Assembly (NCBI GenBank): GCA_003160635.1
Contig: PMLV01000306.1
Coordinates: 1 to 35,572 of the forward strand
Direction of reading: 5' to 3'
Length of the DNA: 35,572 bases
Origin: Acidimicrobiaceae bacterium
GTDB taxonomy: Bacteria; Actinomycetota; Acidimicrobiia; Acidimicrobiales; RAAP-2
In this document: in pieces, positions 25,259 through 34,437 of the stretch
Numbering within the stretch: the stretch's first letter is position 1
How the letters are laid out: each line of letters begins with the position of its first letter
The notes under the pieces: model-generated
Told to the model about the DNA's origin: nothing
Databases searched by the model: none
What the model saw: the letters and a program-made list of their open reading frames with translations, nothing else
Made by a program: the position numbers and the translations under genes

Positions 25259-25770
25259 AGCGGAAGCGGAAGTTTCCCGAATCGATCTCATCGGTACCCT
25301 TGGCCCGTCGGTTCGTCGCCGACTCCGTCGCGGCAATCGCACCCGAGTTGTCCGAAACCGCGTCATTGTTGGTCTCCGAGCTGGCGACGAACGCGATCGT
25401 GCACGCGGGGAGTGAATTCGCCGTGACCGTCGTCTACCCGACGCCAGCGGGACGGATACGCATTGAGGTGACCGACCGCGACGGGACGCGGCCCTCCCCG
25501 ACACGACCGCCCCCGAACGTCCCCCACGGTCGTGGTCTCTTGCTGGTCGCCACGTTGGCCGACGCGTGGGGCGTGCTCGAGCCGCGACGGCGAGCGGGAA
25601 AGGCCGTGTGGTTCGAGCTGAAACCCCAGGCTTCTCCGGCCCGCAACGTTGCGGGGGCACTCCGGCGCAGGAGCCGTCGGACCACGGGAGGGCTCCGGTC
25701 TCTCTTCGCCGCCGGATTGCCCGCATCGCGGGCGGGTCGCCGACCAGCCCCCCAGTTCAGGTCCGTTTGA
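25255..25770 (+). CDS. HATPase anti-sigma kinase (RsbW-like) with C-terminal tail
   Basis: A 171-residue GHKL-type serine kinase/anti-sigma protein. The N-box is LLVSELATNAIVHAGSEFAV (Asn46), the G1 box VTDRDGTRPSPTRPPPN and the G2 box HGRGLLLVATLAD; the domain closes with GKAVWFELKP near residue 124. It would bind a sigma factor or another client, and phosphorylate the neighbouring STAS protein. About 45 residues rich in arginine (ALRRRSRRTTGG, then PASRAGRRPAPQ) extend beyond the usual domain. No sigma factor gene is adjacent, so the client is elsewhere or is not a sigma factor. Its 3' end overlaps the convergent methyltransferase gene by 14 bases. Confidence 0.9.
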   Translation: MKRKRKFPESISSVPLARRFVADSVAAIAPELSETASLLVSELATNAIVHAGSEFAVTVVYPTPAGRIRIEVTDRDGTRPSPTRPPPNVPHGRGLLLVATLADAWGVLEPRRRAGKAVWFELKPQASPARNVAGALRRRSRRTTGGLRSLFAAGLPASRAGRRPAPQFRSV

Positions 25771-26401
25771 TTGTCGCGAACCAGGCGGGTGCGCCGTCGC
25801 GGTGGTATCTCGACTGAATCCGGTCCGGTTCGACGGCGGCGACGTCCCATCCACTGCTCGCGTTGAACGCTCCCCTCAGCTCATCCCGACTGACGGGGTG
25901 CGGGCCGGTCTCGGGGCCGACGTCGCTGAAGCACAGCACGTACAGCGTTGCATCGTGCCCGGTGACCGACGCGAGACTTGCCACGTATCCGGGTCGCTCG
26001 TCGCGGTCGAAGGAATGGAACAGCCCACAGTCCAGCACCGTCTCGAAACTCCGCCCCAGGCGCGCCAACCGGAGTGCATCAGCCCCCGCGAACTCGACCT
26101 CGATCCCACGATCGTCGGCCTTCGCCCGGGCGATCTCCAGTGCCGTCTCAGCCACGTCAACGCCCAGAACCGCCACTCCCAGCGAGGCGACGTGGAGCGC
26201 GTTCTCACCGGTCCCGCAGCCGGCATCGAGCACCGCTCCGGCGAATCCGCCCTGGGATGCCACACGCACGATCGCTGGTTGCGGCCGGCCGATGTCCCAC
26301 GGCGCAGGGCCGTTGTGGTACGACGCATCCCAGGGCAGTCCCGTCATCCGTTCGTGGCTGGTCGGGGGCCGACCTCGCAACAGATCGTCAGCGGGAGCCA
26401 T
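25757..26401 (-). CDS. Class I SAM-dependent methyltransferase
   Basis: A 214-residue Rossmann-fold methyltransferase. Motif I is AVLDAGCGTGENALHVASLG (residues 57-76), followed by VLGVDVAETALEIARAKADD and a motif-IV-like FETVLDCGLFHSF. The N-terminal LPWDASYHNGPAPWDIGRPQ is typical of small actinobacterial methyltransferases of the thiopurine/ubiE-like group. The target is unknown. The ATG at 26401 is used; an internal ATG (residue 19) is an alternative. It is convergent with the kinase gene. The 190 bases between it and the M50 protease gene hold nothing I recognise. Confidence 0.9.
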   Translation of the reverse strand: MAPADDLLRGRPPTSHERMTGLPWDASYHNGPAPWDIGRPQPAIVRVASQGGFAGAVLDAGCGTGENALHVASLGVAVLGVDVAETALEIARAKADDRGIEVEFAGADALRLARLGRSFETVLDCGLFHSFDRDERPGYVASLASVTGHDATLYVLCFSDVGPETGPHPVSRDELRGAFNASSGWDVAAVEPDRIQSRYHRDGAPAWFATIKRT

Positions 26402-26591
26402 CGCCGTCCATCCCGGCCTCAGGTGAAGGGCTCGTGAGGGTAGCCTCGGAACGTGTCCGACCGCTCGGCTTGCCATCCCGGGAAGGTTCGATCTCCTGCA
26501 CCATGGAGGCCCCAGTATCTCCGACCTTCAGGCGCTGTCAAGGTGCGCACCTCGGCGCGTCTCGGCCGGAGGGCCGGGCTCGCGGTTGGCG

Positions 26592-27317
26592 CTATCCCCC
26601 GAAGAGGACGCCTTCCCACCAGTTGTAGAGGTGTTGGAAGGCAATGGTGATCGGCCCGGGGTTGAAGAGGAAGTTGAGCAGGACCAGCCCCATCACGATC
26701 ATCATCGTGTAGGGCCGGATGCGGAGATACGTGGGCCAGTACCTCCGGGGCAAGAGGCGCTCGAAGAGCACCGACCCGTCGAGCGGTGGGATCGGGACCA
26801 GGTTGAACGCCGTCAGCCCGATGTTCCCCAGGCTGAACAAGAAGACGATCTGGGCCGGCAGGGAAAGAACACCGGTGCGGAGGGCCGTGTTCCGGAAGGA
26901 GACGATGAACAGCAGCGCGGCGAGACCGGCCAGGAGGGCGTTGGTGAACGGCCCCGCCAGCGCCACGAGCACGCCCTGATTGCGCGGGCTGCGCAGGCGG
27001 GCGTTGTTGACCGGGACCGGCTTGGCCCACCCGAAGACGCCGAAGCCACCCAGGGCCAGCAGGGCCGGGACGATCAGGGTGCCGATCGGGTCCACGTGGA
27101 CGAAGGGGTTGAGGGTGAGGCGACCGGCCCGCTTCGCCGTGTCGTCGCCGAAGGCGCGGGCGACGACGCCGTGCGAGACCTCGTGCAGGACGATCGACGG
27201 CACGATCACGCAGAACAGGATGATGTCGGTGCTCGAGATGTTGTGGTGGGCCACCAGTGCCACCAGGACGACGACGACGCCGACGATCCAGATCGTCCGC
27301 CTGGTGGACTGGTCCAT
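26592..27317 (-). CDS. Site-2 protease family (M50) membrane metallopeptidase
   Basis: A 241-residue intramembrane zinc protease of the compact S2P group. The zinc motif HEVSH is at residues 45-49 within IVLHEVSHGVVARAFGDDTA, and the third ligand Asp180 is in FNLVPIPPLDGSVLFERLL. Several hydrophobic helices (WIVGVVVVLVALVA, GVLVALAGPFTNALLAGLAA, MMIVMGLVLLNFLF) place it in the membrane. The ATG at 27317 gives the usual short N-terminus; a GTG at 27356, immediately after the upstream gene's stop, would add 13 residues. It ends the minus-strand housekeeping series. In related genomes I would expect trpS and scpAB beside it. Confidence 0.93.
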   Translation of the reverse strand: MDQSTRRTIWIVGVVVVLVALVAHHNISSTDIILFCVIVPSIVLHEVSHGVVARAFGDDTAKRAGRLTLNPFVHVDPIGTLIVPALLALGGFGVFGWAKPVPVNNARLRSPRNQGVLVALAGPFTNALLAGLAALLFIVSFRNTALRTGVLSLPAQIVFLFSLGNIGLTAFNLVPIPPLDGSVLFERLLPRRYWPTYLRIRPYTMMIVMGLVLLNFLFNPGPITIAFQHLYNWWEGVLFGG

Positions 27318-27356
27318 GGGGCCTCGGCCCGAAGATCGTCCTCCGGGTGGGCTCAC

Positions 27357-27716
27357 CTAGTGTTTGGCGGCGTCGACGATGCAAAAGCGCGCCGCCGGCA
27401 TGGCCTCCAGTCGAGCTTCGCCGATAGGTTTGCCACAGGCCTGGCACAGGCCGTAGTTGCCAGCGTTGAGACGTTCCAGGGCGGCGTCGACCTCTTGCAG
27501 GGCCTCCCTCAGCTCGGTGGCCAGGCGCTCGGCCTCTCCCCGCTCAGCTGTCACCTGGCTCGAGTCGGCGAAATTGGAGTCGTAGTTGAGACCCGTATCC
27601 CCCCGGTCCCCGAACCCGAGCTCCTTCAACTGTGCATGGAGCTCGGCCTGCTCGGCCGTGAGAAGGGCGGCGTAGTCGACCTGGGCTGATTCGGCGGTAG
27701 GGGCCTCGTTCGGCAT
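27357..27716 (-). CDS. TraR/DksA-type zinc finger protein, incomplete C4 motif
   Basis: A 119-residue protein with an N-terminal coiled-coil region (LLTAEQAELHAQLKELGF, then ATELREALQEVDAALERLNA) and a C-terminal DksA-type finger. The finger has Cys91 and Cys94 in LCQACGKPIGEARLE and Cys112 in FCIVDAAKH, but the fourth position is Asp115 rather than cysteine. Aspartate or the terminal histidine could still bind zinc. DksA proteins bind RNA polymerase in the secondary channel; actinobacterial versions are little studied. It is four bases from the xerD stop, so xerD and this gene are likely in one operon. Confidence 0.9.
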   Translation of the reverse strand: MPNEAPTAESAQVDYAALLTAEQAELHAQLKELGFGDRGDTGLNYDSNFADSSQVTAERGEAERLATELREALQEVDAALERLNAGNYGLCQACGKPIGEARLEAMPAARFCIVDAAKH

Positions 27717-27720
27717 GGCC

Positions 27721-28683
27721 TCATGCTACGTCCTCCCTGGCTTTCGTTCTGCCCGCCCGCGGGTGGGCATCCTCGTACGCCCGCCGCAGGTGCTCGGGCG
27801 AGACCTTGGTGTAACGCTGGGTGGTGGCGATGGAGGCGTGACCGAGCAGCTCTTGGACCACCCGGATGTCGGCGCCCCGGGCCAGCATGTGGGTGGCGCA
27901 GGAGTGGCGCAGCACATGGGGGCTCACCCGCTCGGCCAGATCCACCCGGGTGGCGTACTTCTTGACCACGCCGAACGCCCCCACCCGGGTCAGTCGTCCC
28001 CCCCGCATGTTGAGGAAGACAGCCTCGGCATCGCTGCGCAGCTTCCACTTCTTCGGTTCGAGCAGGGGCCGTCCCTCGCCGGACAGCCAGTCGTGGAGGG
28101 AGGCCAGGGCCAGGCGCCCCAAGGGGACCACCCGCTCCTTGTCCCCCTTGCCCAGGACACGGATGAGGGGGATGTCGCCGCCCTCCACCGCCTCGGCCAC
28201 GTCCCCCAGGTTCAGGCCGACGACCTCGCTGACCCGGCAGCCCGTGCCGTAGAGGACCTCGAGGAGGGCCCGGTCGCGCAACATGGCGGGACCGGTGCCG
28301 ACCACCGCGCCGAGCAGGCGCTCCGTCTCGTCCTCGCTGAGCGCCTTGGGCAGCAAGGCAGCCACCGCGATGCCCGGGATGTCGGCCGTGGGGTCCGACG
28401 GCGCCACCCCCTCTTCGACCAGGAAGCGATGGAAGCCCCGCAGCGTCGAGAGGGACCGGGCCACGGTCGAACCGCTGCGGGAGCGCCGCAAGGAGGCGAC
28501 ATAGGCCGCCACCTCATCGGCCGTGGCCCGGTCGATCAGTGCCCCGGCGTGGCGTCGCTCGACGAAGGCCTGATAACCCGCCAGGTCATGGCGGTACGAG
28601 GCCAGGGTGCGCGGCGATCGCCCCCGCTCGACGTCCAACCACGAGAGGTACTCCTCTGCGTTGCGCGGGAGGGGCGCCGTCAC
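27721..28683 (-). CDS. xerD: Tyrosine site-specific recombinase XerD
   Basis: A 320-residue tyrosine recombinase that resolves chromosome dimers at dif. The SAM-like N-terminal core domain begins NAEEYLSWLDVERGRSPRT. The catalytic residues are Arg150 in YGTGCRVSEVVGL, the lysine of VLGKGDKERVVPLGR, His256 and Arg259 in SPHVLRHSCATHMLARGADI, His282 in LLGHASIATTQRY and the nucleophile Tyr291. Its length and its place beside pyrG and the Nudix gene identify it as the chromosomal Xer enzyme, not a phage or island integrase. The GTG at 28683 overlaps the Nudix stop as GTGA. Confidence 0.95.
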   Translation of the reverse strand: MTAPLPRNAEEYLSWLDVERGRSPRTLASYRHDLAGYQAFVERRHAGALIDRATADEVAAYVASLRRSRSGSTVARSLSTLRGFHRFLVEEGVAPSDPTADIPGIAVAALLPKALSEDETERLLGAVVGTGPAMLRDRALLEVLYGTGCRVSEVVGLNLGDVAEAVEGGDIPLIRVLGKGDKERVVPLGRLALASLHDWLSGEGRPLLEPKKWKLRSDAEAVFLNMRGGRLTRVGAFGVVKKYATRVDLAERVSPHVLRHSCATHMLARGADIRVVQELLGHASIATTQRYTKVSPEHLRRAYEDAHPRAGRTKAREDVA

Positions 28684-29261
28684 GGCGCCGCCCGGTCGGT
28701 GCCCGCACGCGCCAGGCGGGCCCGGGCCAGGAAGAGGCCGAGCACGGTCGTCTCGTCGACCAAGGTCCCGTCGGCCACCAGTGCCTCGACGTCGTCGAGG
28801 GCGATCGTCTCGATCGTCATGAACCCTTCTTCGATGCCCACGGGCTTGGGCGGGCAGGGTGAAAGGCCCGTGGCCAGGAAGATCGTCGTGCGCTGGTCGC
28901 TGATCCCCGGTGTGTTGAAGGTCTCGATCAGGACCTCCATCTTGTCGGCCAGCAGCCCCGCCTCCTCGGCCAGTTCCCGCCGCGCCGCGACCTCGCGCGC
29001 CTCATGGGAGACGTCGCAGGTTCCGGCCGGCACTTCGAGCACGAGGCGATCCACCGCCGCTCGATACTGACGGACCAGCGTCACCCGGCGCTCGGCGTCC
29101 ACCGGCACGATGGTCACCGCACCAGGGTGATGGACGATGAAGCGCTCGAAGGACCGGCCGTCGGGGTCGACCAATTCGGCCTGCGCCACTGTGAAGATCC
29201 AGCCCCGGAACACCTCCACCTCGGAGACCCGCCGGAAAGCGGGCGTGGGGCCGGCCGGCAC
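28680..29261 (-). CDS. Nudix hydrolase (ADP-ribose pyrophosphatase-like)
   Basis: A 193-residue Nudix enzyme. The Nudix box reads GTCDVSHEAREVAARRELAE followed by EAG, the glutamates binding magnesium. The N-terminal FRRVSEVEVFRGWIFTVAQA and VHHPGAVTIVPVDAERRVTL match ADP-ribose pyrophosphatases, which split ADP-ribose into AMP and ribose 5-phosphate. The start is taken as GTG 29261, just after the pyrG stop; upstream codons lie inside pyrG and have no family sequence. The stop overlaps xerD by four bases. This pyrG, Nudix, xerD order is common in actinobacteria. Confidence 0.93.
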   Translation of the reverse strand: MPAGPTPAFRRVSEVEVFRGWIFTVAQAELVDPDGRSFERFIVHHPGAVTIVPVDAERRVTLVRQYRAAVDRLVLEVPAGTCDVSHEAREVAARRELAEEAGLLADKMEVLIETFNTPGISDQRTTIFLATGLSPCPPKPVGIEEGFMTIETIALDDVEALVADGTLVDETTVLGLFLARARLARAGTDRAAP

Positions 29262-29266
29262 GGGCT

Positions 29267-30970
<1,704 letters not shown>

Positions 30971-31066
30971 TCACCTCCACTTGTGGCGGATTCATACCCG
31001 CCCCCGAGGCGCACTGTCGGACGCCACCGCGCCGTAAGCGGGCTGAACTGGGATAACCCGCGGTGA

Positions 31067-32662
31067 TCAGACGCCGAGAAGCTCGCGGGCGTGCGCCCGC
31101 GCCGCGTCGCTGTCGGGATGACCCGACAGCATGCGGGAGAGCTCGACCACCCGCTCCTCGCCCGTCACGGCCACGGCCGAGGTCAGGGTGCGTCCGAGCA
31201 CTTCGTCCTTGCGCACCGTGATCTGTCGATCGGCCTTGGCCGCCACCTGGGCCAGGTGCGTGACGACGAGGACCTGGCGACTCAGGGAGACCTCGTGGAG
31301 CGCCACGCCGAGCGACAGGGCGGCCGCACCGCCCACCCCGGCATCGACCTCGTCGAAGACCATGGTCTGGGGGCCACCCATGGCCACGAGCCGGATGGCG
31401 AGCATGGCGCGCGCCAGCTCCCCGCCCGAGGCGGCCTTCGCCAGTGGGAGGACGGCCTCACCGACGTTCGCCCCCAGGGCTGCTTCGATCGGGTCGCCCG
31501 CACCCTCGGGCGCCACCCGGATCTCCACGCGCGCCCCGGGCATGGCCAGATCGGCCAACCGCTCCCCCACCAATACCCCGAAGCGTGCCGCGGCCTTGGA
31601 CCGGACCTTTCGCACGGCCTCTTCGGCCCGCGCCAATGCGTGTTCGGCGTCGACCCGCTCCGCCTCCAGCCGCGCCGCGGTCTCCTCCGCGTTGTCCAAC
31701 GCCTCGAGGCGGGCCGCCGCGTCCTGCGCGAAGGCCATCACCGCCGCCAGGTCAACCCCGTACTTGCGACGCAGATCCGCCAGGAGCCGGCGCCGCTCTT
31801 GCACTGCGACCAGACGGTCCGGATCGTCTTCCCAACCCTCCACTACATCGCGCAGACCCCGGGCGACATCGGACAGGTCGATCGCCGCCCCGGTGATCCG
31901 TTCCCTGACATCATCGAAGGCCTCGCGCCCCCCCAGCACTCCGGCCGCCTCGGCCAGCCGGGCCAGGACACCTCCGTCGCCGTTCCCCGACGCCGACTCG
32001 AGAAGCTCGCTGGCCAGCGCCGCCGCTTCCCGGTGGGCCGAGGCATCGGCCAAGCGGGACTCCTCCTGGCGTAACGCATCGTCCTCGTCGGGATCGGACA
32101 GGCGGGCGGCGGCGATCTCGTTCACCTGGTAGCGCAGCACATCGGCCTCCCGCGCCCGCTGCTGGGCATCGCCGCCGAGTGCCGCCACCGACTCGGCCAA
32201 CCGGCGCAGTTCGGCCCGCAAGGCCAGCACGGGCCCAAGGTCCGTCCCCGCGTAGGCGTCGAGCACCGCACGCTGGGCCGCCGGTGTCACCAGTGATTGA
32301 TGCTCGTGCTGGCCGTGGATCTCGACCAGCTCCGACGTGACCTCGGCCAAGGCGCTGACGGGCGACATGCGCCCGTCGATCCACGCGCGCGAACGACCCT
32401 CGGCCGGCACCGATCGGGCGATGATGATCTCGCGCCCGCCGTCGTCGGTCTCGACGACGAAGCGCGCTTCGACCATGGCTTCGCGGGCGCCGGCCCGGAC
32501 GAGGGTCGGTGAGGCACGCCCGCCCATCACCAGCTGCAACGCCTCGACCACCAACGTCTTGCCGGCGCCGGTCTCACCGGTCAATACCGTCATCCCCGTT
32601 TCGAACGTCAGCGACAGGTCCTCGATGACCCCGAGGTCGCGCACCCGCAAGTCGGTCAACAT
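31067..32662 (-). CDS. recN: DNA repair protein RecN
   Basis: A 531-residue SMC-like ATPase acting in double-strand break repair. The N-terminus MLTDLRVRDLGVIEDLSLTF leads to Walker A GETGAGKT (residues 29-36). Then come VELVEIHGQHEHQSLV-type sequence (here seen as LVEIHGQHEHQSLV), two long coiled-coil arms rich in Ala, Glu and Arg, the ABC signature region KAASGGELARAMLAIRL, and Walker B MVFDEVDAGVGG followed by VLVVTHLAQVAAKADRQI. It is slightly shorter than the common 550-590 residues, mainly in the coiled-coil. The ATG at 32662 directly follows a 17-base tandem repeat that supplies its ribosome-site-like sequence. Confidence 0.95.
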   Translation of the reverse strand: MLTDLRVRDLGVIEDLSLTFETGMTVLTGETGAGKTLVVEALQLVMGGRASPTLVRAGAREAMVEARFVVETDDGGREIIIARSVPAEGRSRAWIDGRMSPVSALAEVTSELVEIHGQHEHQSLVTPAAQRAVLDAYAGTDLGPVLALRAELRRLAESVAALGGDAQQRAREADVLRYQVNEIAAARLSDPDEDDALRQEESRLADASAHREAAALASELLESASGNGDGGVLARLAEAAGVLGGREAFDDVRERITGAAIDLSDVARGLRDVVEGWEDDPDRLVAVQERRRLLADLRRKYGVDLAAVMAFAQDAAARLEALDNAEETAARLEAERVDAEHALARAEEAVRKVRSKAAARFGVLVGERLADLAMPGARVEIRVAPEGAGDPIEAALGANVGEAVLPLAKAASGGELARAMLAIRLVAMGGPQTMVFDEVDAGVGGAAALSLGVALHEVSLSRQVLVVTHLAQVAAKADRQITVRKDEVLGRTLTSAVAVTGEERVVELSRMLSGHPDSDAARAHARELLGV

Positions 32663-32718
32663 CGCCCGGTCATCCCTGTCGCCCGGTCATCCCTGTCGCC
32701 CGGTCATCCCTGTCGCCC
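32663..32718 (-). repeat. 17-base tandem repeat immediately before recN
   Basis: Three full copies of cgcccggtcatccctgt (plus five bases of a fourth) fill most of the nadK-recN spacer. Read on the minus strand, each copy contains AGGGATGACC: an AGGG followed by an ATG. The first two ATGs open six-codon frames that end in the TGA of the next copy. The third opens a five-codon frame whose TGA overlaps the recN start (ATGTTGA). Confidence 0.9.
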
Positions 32719-32731
32719 CCGGTCCGTCGAC

Positions 32732-33601
32732 CTACTGGTCGCGGTCGGCCAGCAGCCGGAACCGGAGCAGCGCCCCGAAACCGTGTGGGTCATTGCGCAC
32801 GACGCGCACGGGCCGCGTCGGCACCCGGCAGGTCACGGTAGAACCGGGCTCCAGGCGTCCGGTCACCTGGCCGTCGATGACCAGGGCGGCGGCCCGGTCC
32901 GGCGCGATCTCGACCCTGACCCGCTGGGTGTCGGTCAGCACCAGGCTGCGGTCGAGCGAGAGATGGGGGGCCACCGGGGTGACCACCATCGCCCGCAGCG
33001 CGGGCGAGAGGATCGGTCCCCGGGCGGACAGGTTGTACGCCGTGGACCCGGTCGGCGTGGCGATGATGACGCCGTCGGCCGAGTACGTGAACACATCCTC
33101 GCCGTCGATGGAGGTGGCGAGGCGCACCGTGTGGCCGAAGTCGATCTTCTCCAGGACGACCTCGTTGAGCGCCAGGTGCGTCGACACCGCATCACCATGG
33201 GAACGGTCGGTGATGGTCACCTCGAGCGCGCAACGGGCCTCGATGATGGCCCGGCCCTCGAACACCTTGGTCAAGCCCACCCGCACCTGATCGGGCAGGA
33301 GGTCGGGCAGGTAGCCCAGGCGGCCGAAGTTCACCCCGAGGACGGGGATGTCCTCGGTCCAGGCCAGGCGCACCACCCGCAGGAACGTCCCGTCACCGCC
33401 CAGGCTGACCGCCACGGTCGTGCCCGAGAGGTCGACCGAGTCCAGGTCCATCTCCTTTCCGGCCTCGGTCACCCGGTTGGGCGCAGTGAACTCCAAGATG
33501 CGCGCCGTGTCACCTTGGGAGGTGAGCCACTCCGACGTGTCGTGCGCGAGGGCGAGCGCGTCCGGGCGCTCGGGGTGGACCAGAAAGGTGACCGTCGACA
33601 T
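32732..33601 (-). CDS. nadK: NAD kinase
   Basis: A 289-residue NAD kinase that makes NADP from NAD with ATP or polyphosphate. The phosphate-binding motif is VSLGGDGTFLRVVRLAW (GGDGTF at residues 68-73). The conserved segments GVNFGRLGYLPDL and GVIIATPTGSTAYNLSARGP define the family, and ALVIDGQV is near the end. The ATG at 33601 lies two bases after the tlyA stop, so tlyA, nadK and recN form an operon; this order is conserved in many actinobacteria. Confidence 0.96.
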   Translation of the reverse strand: MSTVTFLVHPERPDALALAHDTSEWLTSQGDTARILEFTAPNRVTEAGKEMDLDSVDLSGTTVAVSLGGDGTFLRVVRLAWTEDIPVLGVNFGRLGYLPDLLPDQVRVGLTKVFEGRAIIEARCALEVTITDRSHGDAVSTHLALNEVVLEKIDFGHTVRLATSIDGEDVFTYSADGVIIATPTGSTAYNLSARGPILSPALRAMVVTPVAPHLSLDRSLVLTDTQRVRVEIAPDRAAALVIDGQVTGRLEPGSTVTCRVPTRPVRVVRNDPHGFGALLRFRLLADRDQ

Positions 33602-33603
33602 GC

Positions 33604-34437
33604 TCAGCGAGCCGCCTCGTCGACGGTGGCCGCGAGCAGGCGGCCGACATCGTCACCCTGGAGTCCCGTGACGCCCTTATGGGCGTGCAGGAGGAATTCG
33701 ACATTGCCGGCCGGGCCGGTCAAGGGGGAGACCATCGCCCCCATGATGCCGGTTCCTGCGTCCACAAGTGCGGACGTCACCCCCTCGAGTGCGCGCCGCC
33801 ACACCTCGGGGTCCCGCACCACGCCCTTGCCGCGGGCCACGACGACGCGCCCCGCTTCGAACTGGGGCTTGACCAGGAGCACCAACTCGGCATCGGGACG
33901 CCCCAGGGGACCGCACAGCGCCGGCACCACAGTGACGAGCGAAATGAACGACAGGTCCGCCGTGAGCATCGACACCGGCTCGAACGTCGGGTCGCGCCCG
34001 AGCAGCATCTCGGGCGTCAGCGTCCGGATATTGACCCTTTCGAGCACCGTCACCCGCGCATCGTGACGCAAGCGCTGATCGAGCTGCCCGTGCCCCACGT
34101 CGACGGCGTCCACGTGTGCCGCCCCCCGCTGCAGCAAGCAGTCCGTGAAGCCTCCGGTTGACGCTCCCGCATCGAGCACGCGCCGGCCCCGGGACGAGAC
34201 GTCGAACCGCGTCAGGGCGGCCTCCAACTTCTGCCCTCCCCGGCTGACAAACGGCGCCGGCGGTCCCTGCACGACGACGGGCTCATCCGGCGCCACCAGC
34301 CGTGCCGGCTTGTCGGCTTGGGTCCCCGCCACCAGCACCGATCCGGCCGCGATCGCCTGTTGGGCCTCGTGCCGGTTGGCCACGAGTCCACGACGGACGA
34401 GCTCCGTATCCAGCCGCCGGCGGGACCCAGGGCTCAG
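33604..34437 (-). CDS. tlyA: TlyA rRNA 2'-O-methyltransferase, probable CTG start
   Basis: A TlyA-family protein of about 277 residues, which methylates 16S and 23S rRNA cytidines. The S4 RNA-binding domain begins RRRLDTELVRRGLVANRHEA and continues AGSVLVAGTQADKPARLV; the methyltransferase domain has FVSRGGQKLEAAL, LDAGASTGGFTDCLLQRGA, TADLSFISLV and LLVKPQFEAGR. The first ATG/GTG/TTG in frame is GTG 34383, inside the S4 domain. Upstream, through the overlapping end of the neighbouring gene, no such codon is seen. CTG at 34437 lies about eight bases after AAGG, restores the S4 start, and overlaps the upstream stop as CTGA, so it is the best candidate. A sequencing error is the alternative. 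Confidence 0.88.
   Translation of the reverse strand: MSPGSRRRLDTELVRRGLVANRHEAQQAIAAGSVLVAGTQADKPARLVAPDEPVVVQGPPAPFVSRGGQKLEAALTRFDVSSRGRRVLDAGASTGGFTDCLLQRGAAHVDAVDVGHGQLDQRLRHDARVTVLERVNIRTLTPEMLLGRDPTFEPVSMLTADLSFISLVTVVPALCGPLGRPDAELVLLVKPQFEAGRVVVARGKGVVRDPEVWRRALEGVTSALVDAGTGIMGAMVSPLTGPAGNVEFLLHAHKGVTGLQGDDVGRLLAATVDEAAR

Noticed and set aside
26481-26503. tRNA 3'-end-like sequence (GGTTCGATC, then CACCA)
   Set aside because: The T-stem does not pair (position 61 is not C), the distance to CCA is too short for an acceptor stem, and no upstream cloverleaf is present on either strand.
26402-26591. Possible small gene between the methyltransferase and the M50 protease
   Set aside because: Open frames here are continuations of shadows; no start with ribosome site, codon bias or domain was seen.
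27721-28683. The tyrosine recombinase as an island integrase
   Set aside because: Its full XerD signature and place in the pyrG-Nudix-xerD order make it the chromosomal dif recombinase.
32663-32718. CRISPR-like repeat
   Set aside because: The 17-base units are directly adjacent with no spacers and no cas genes occur in the window.
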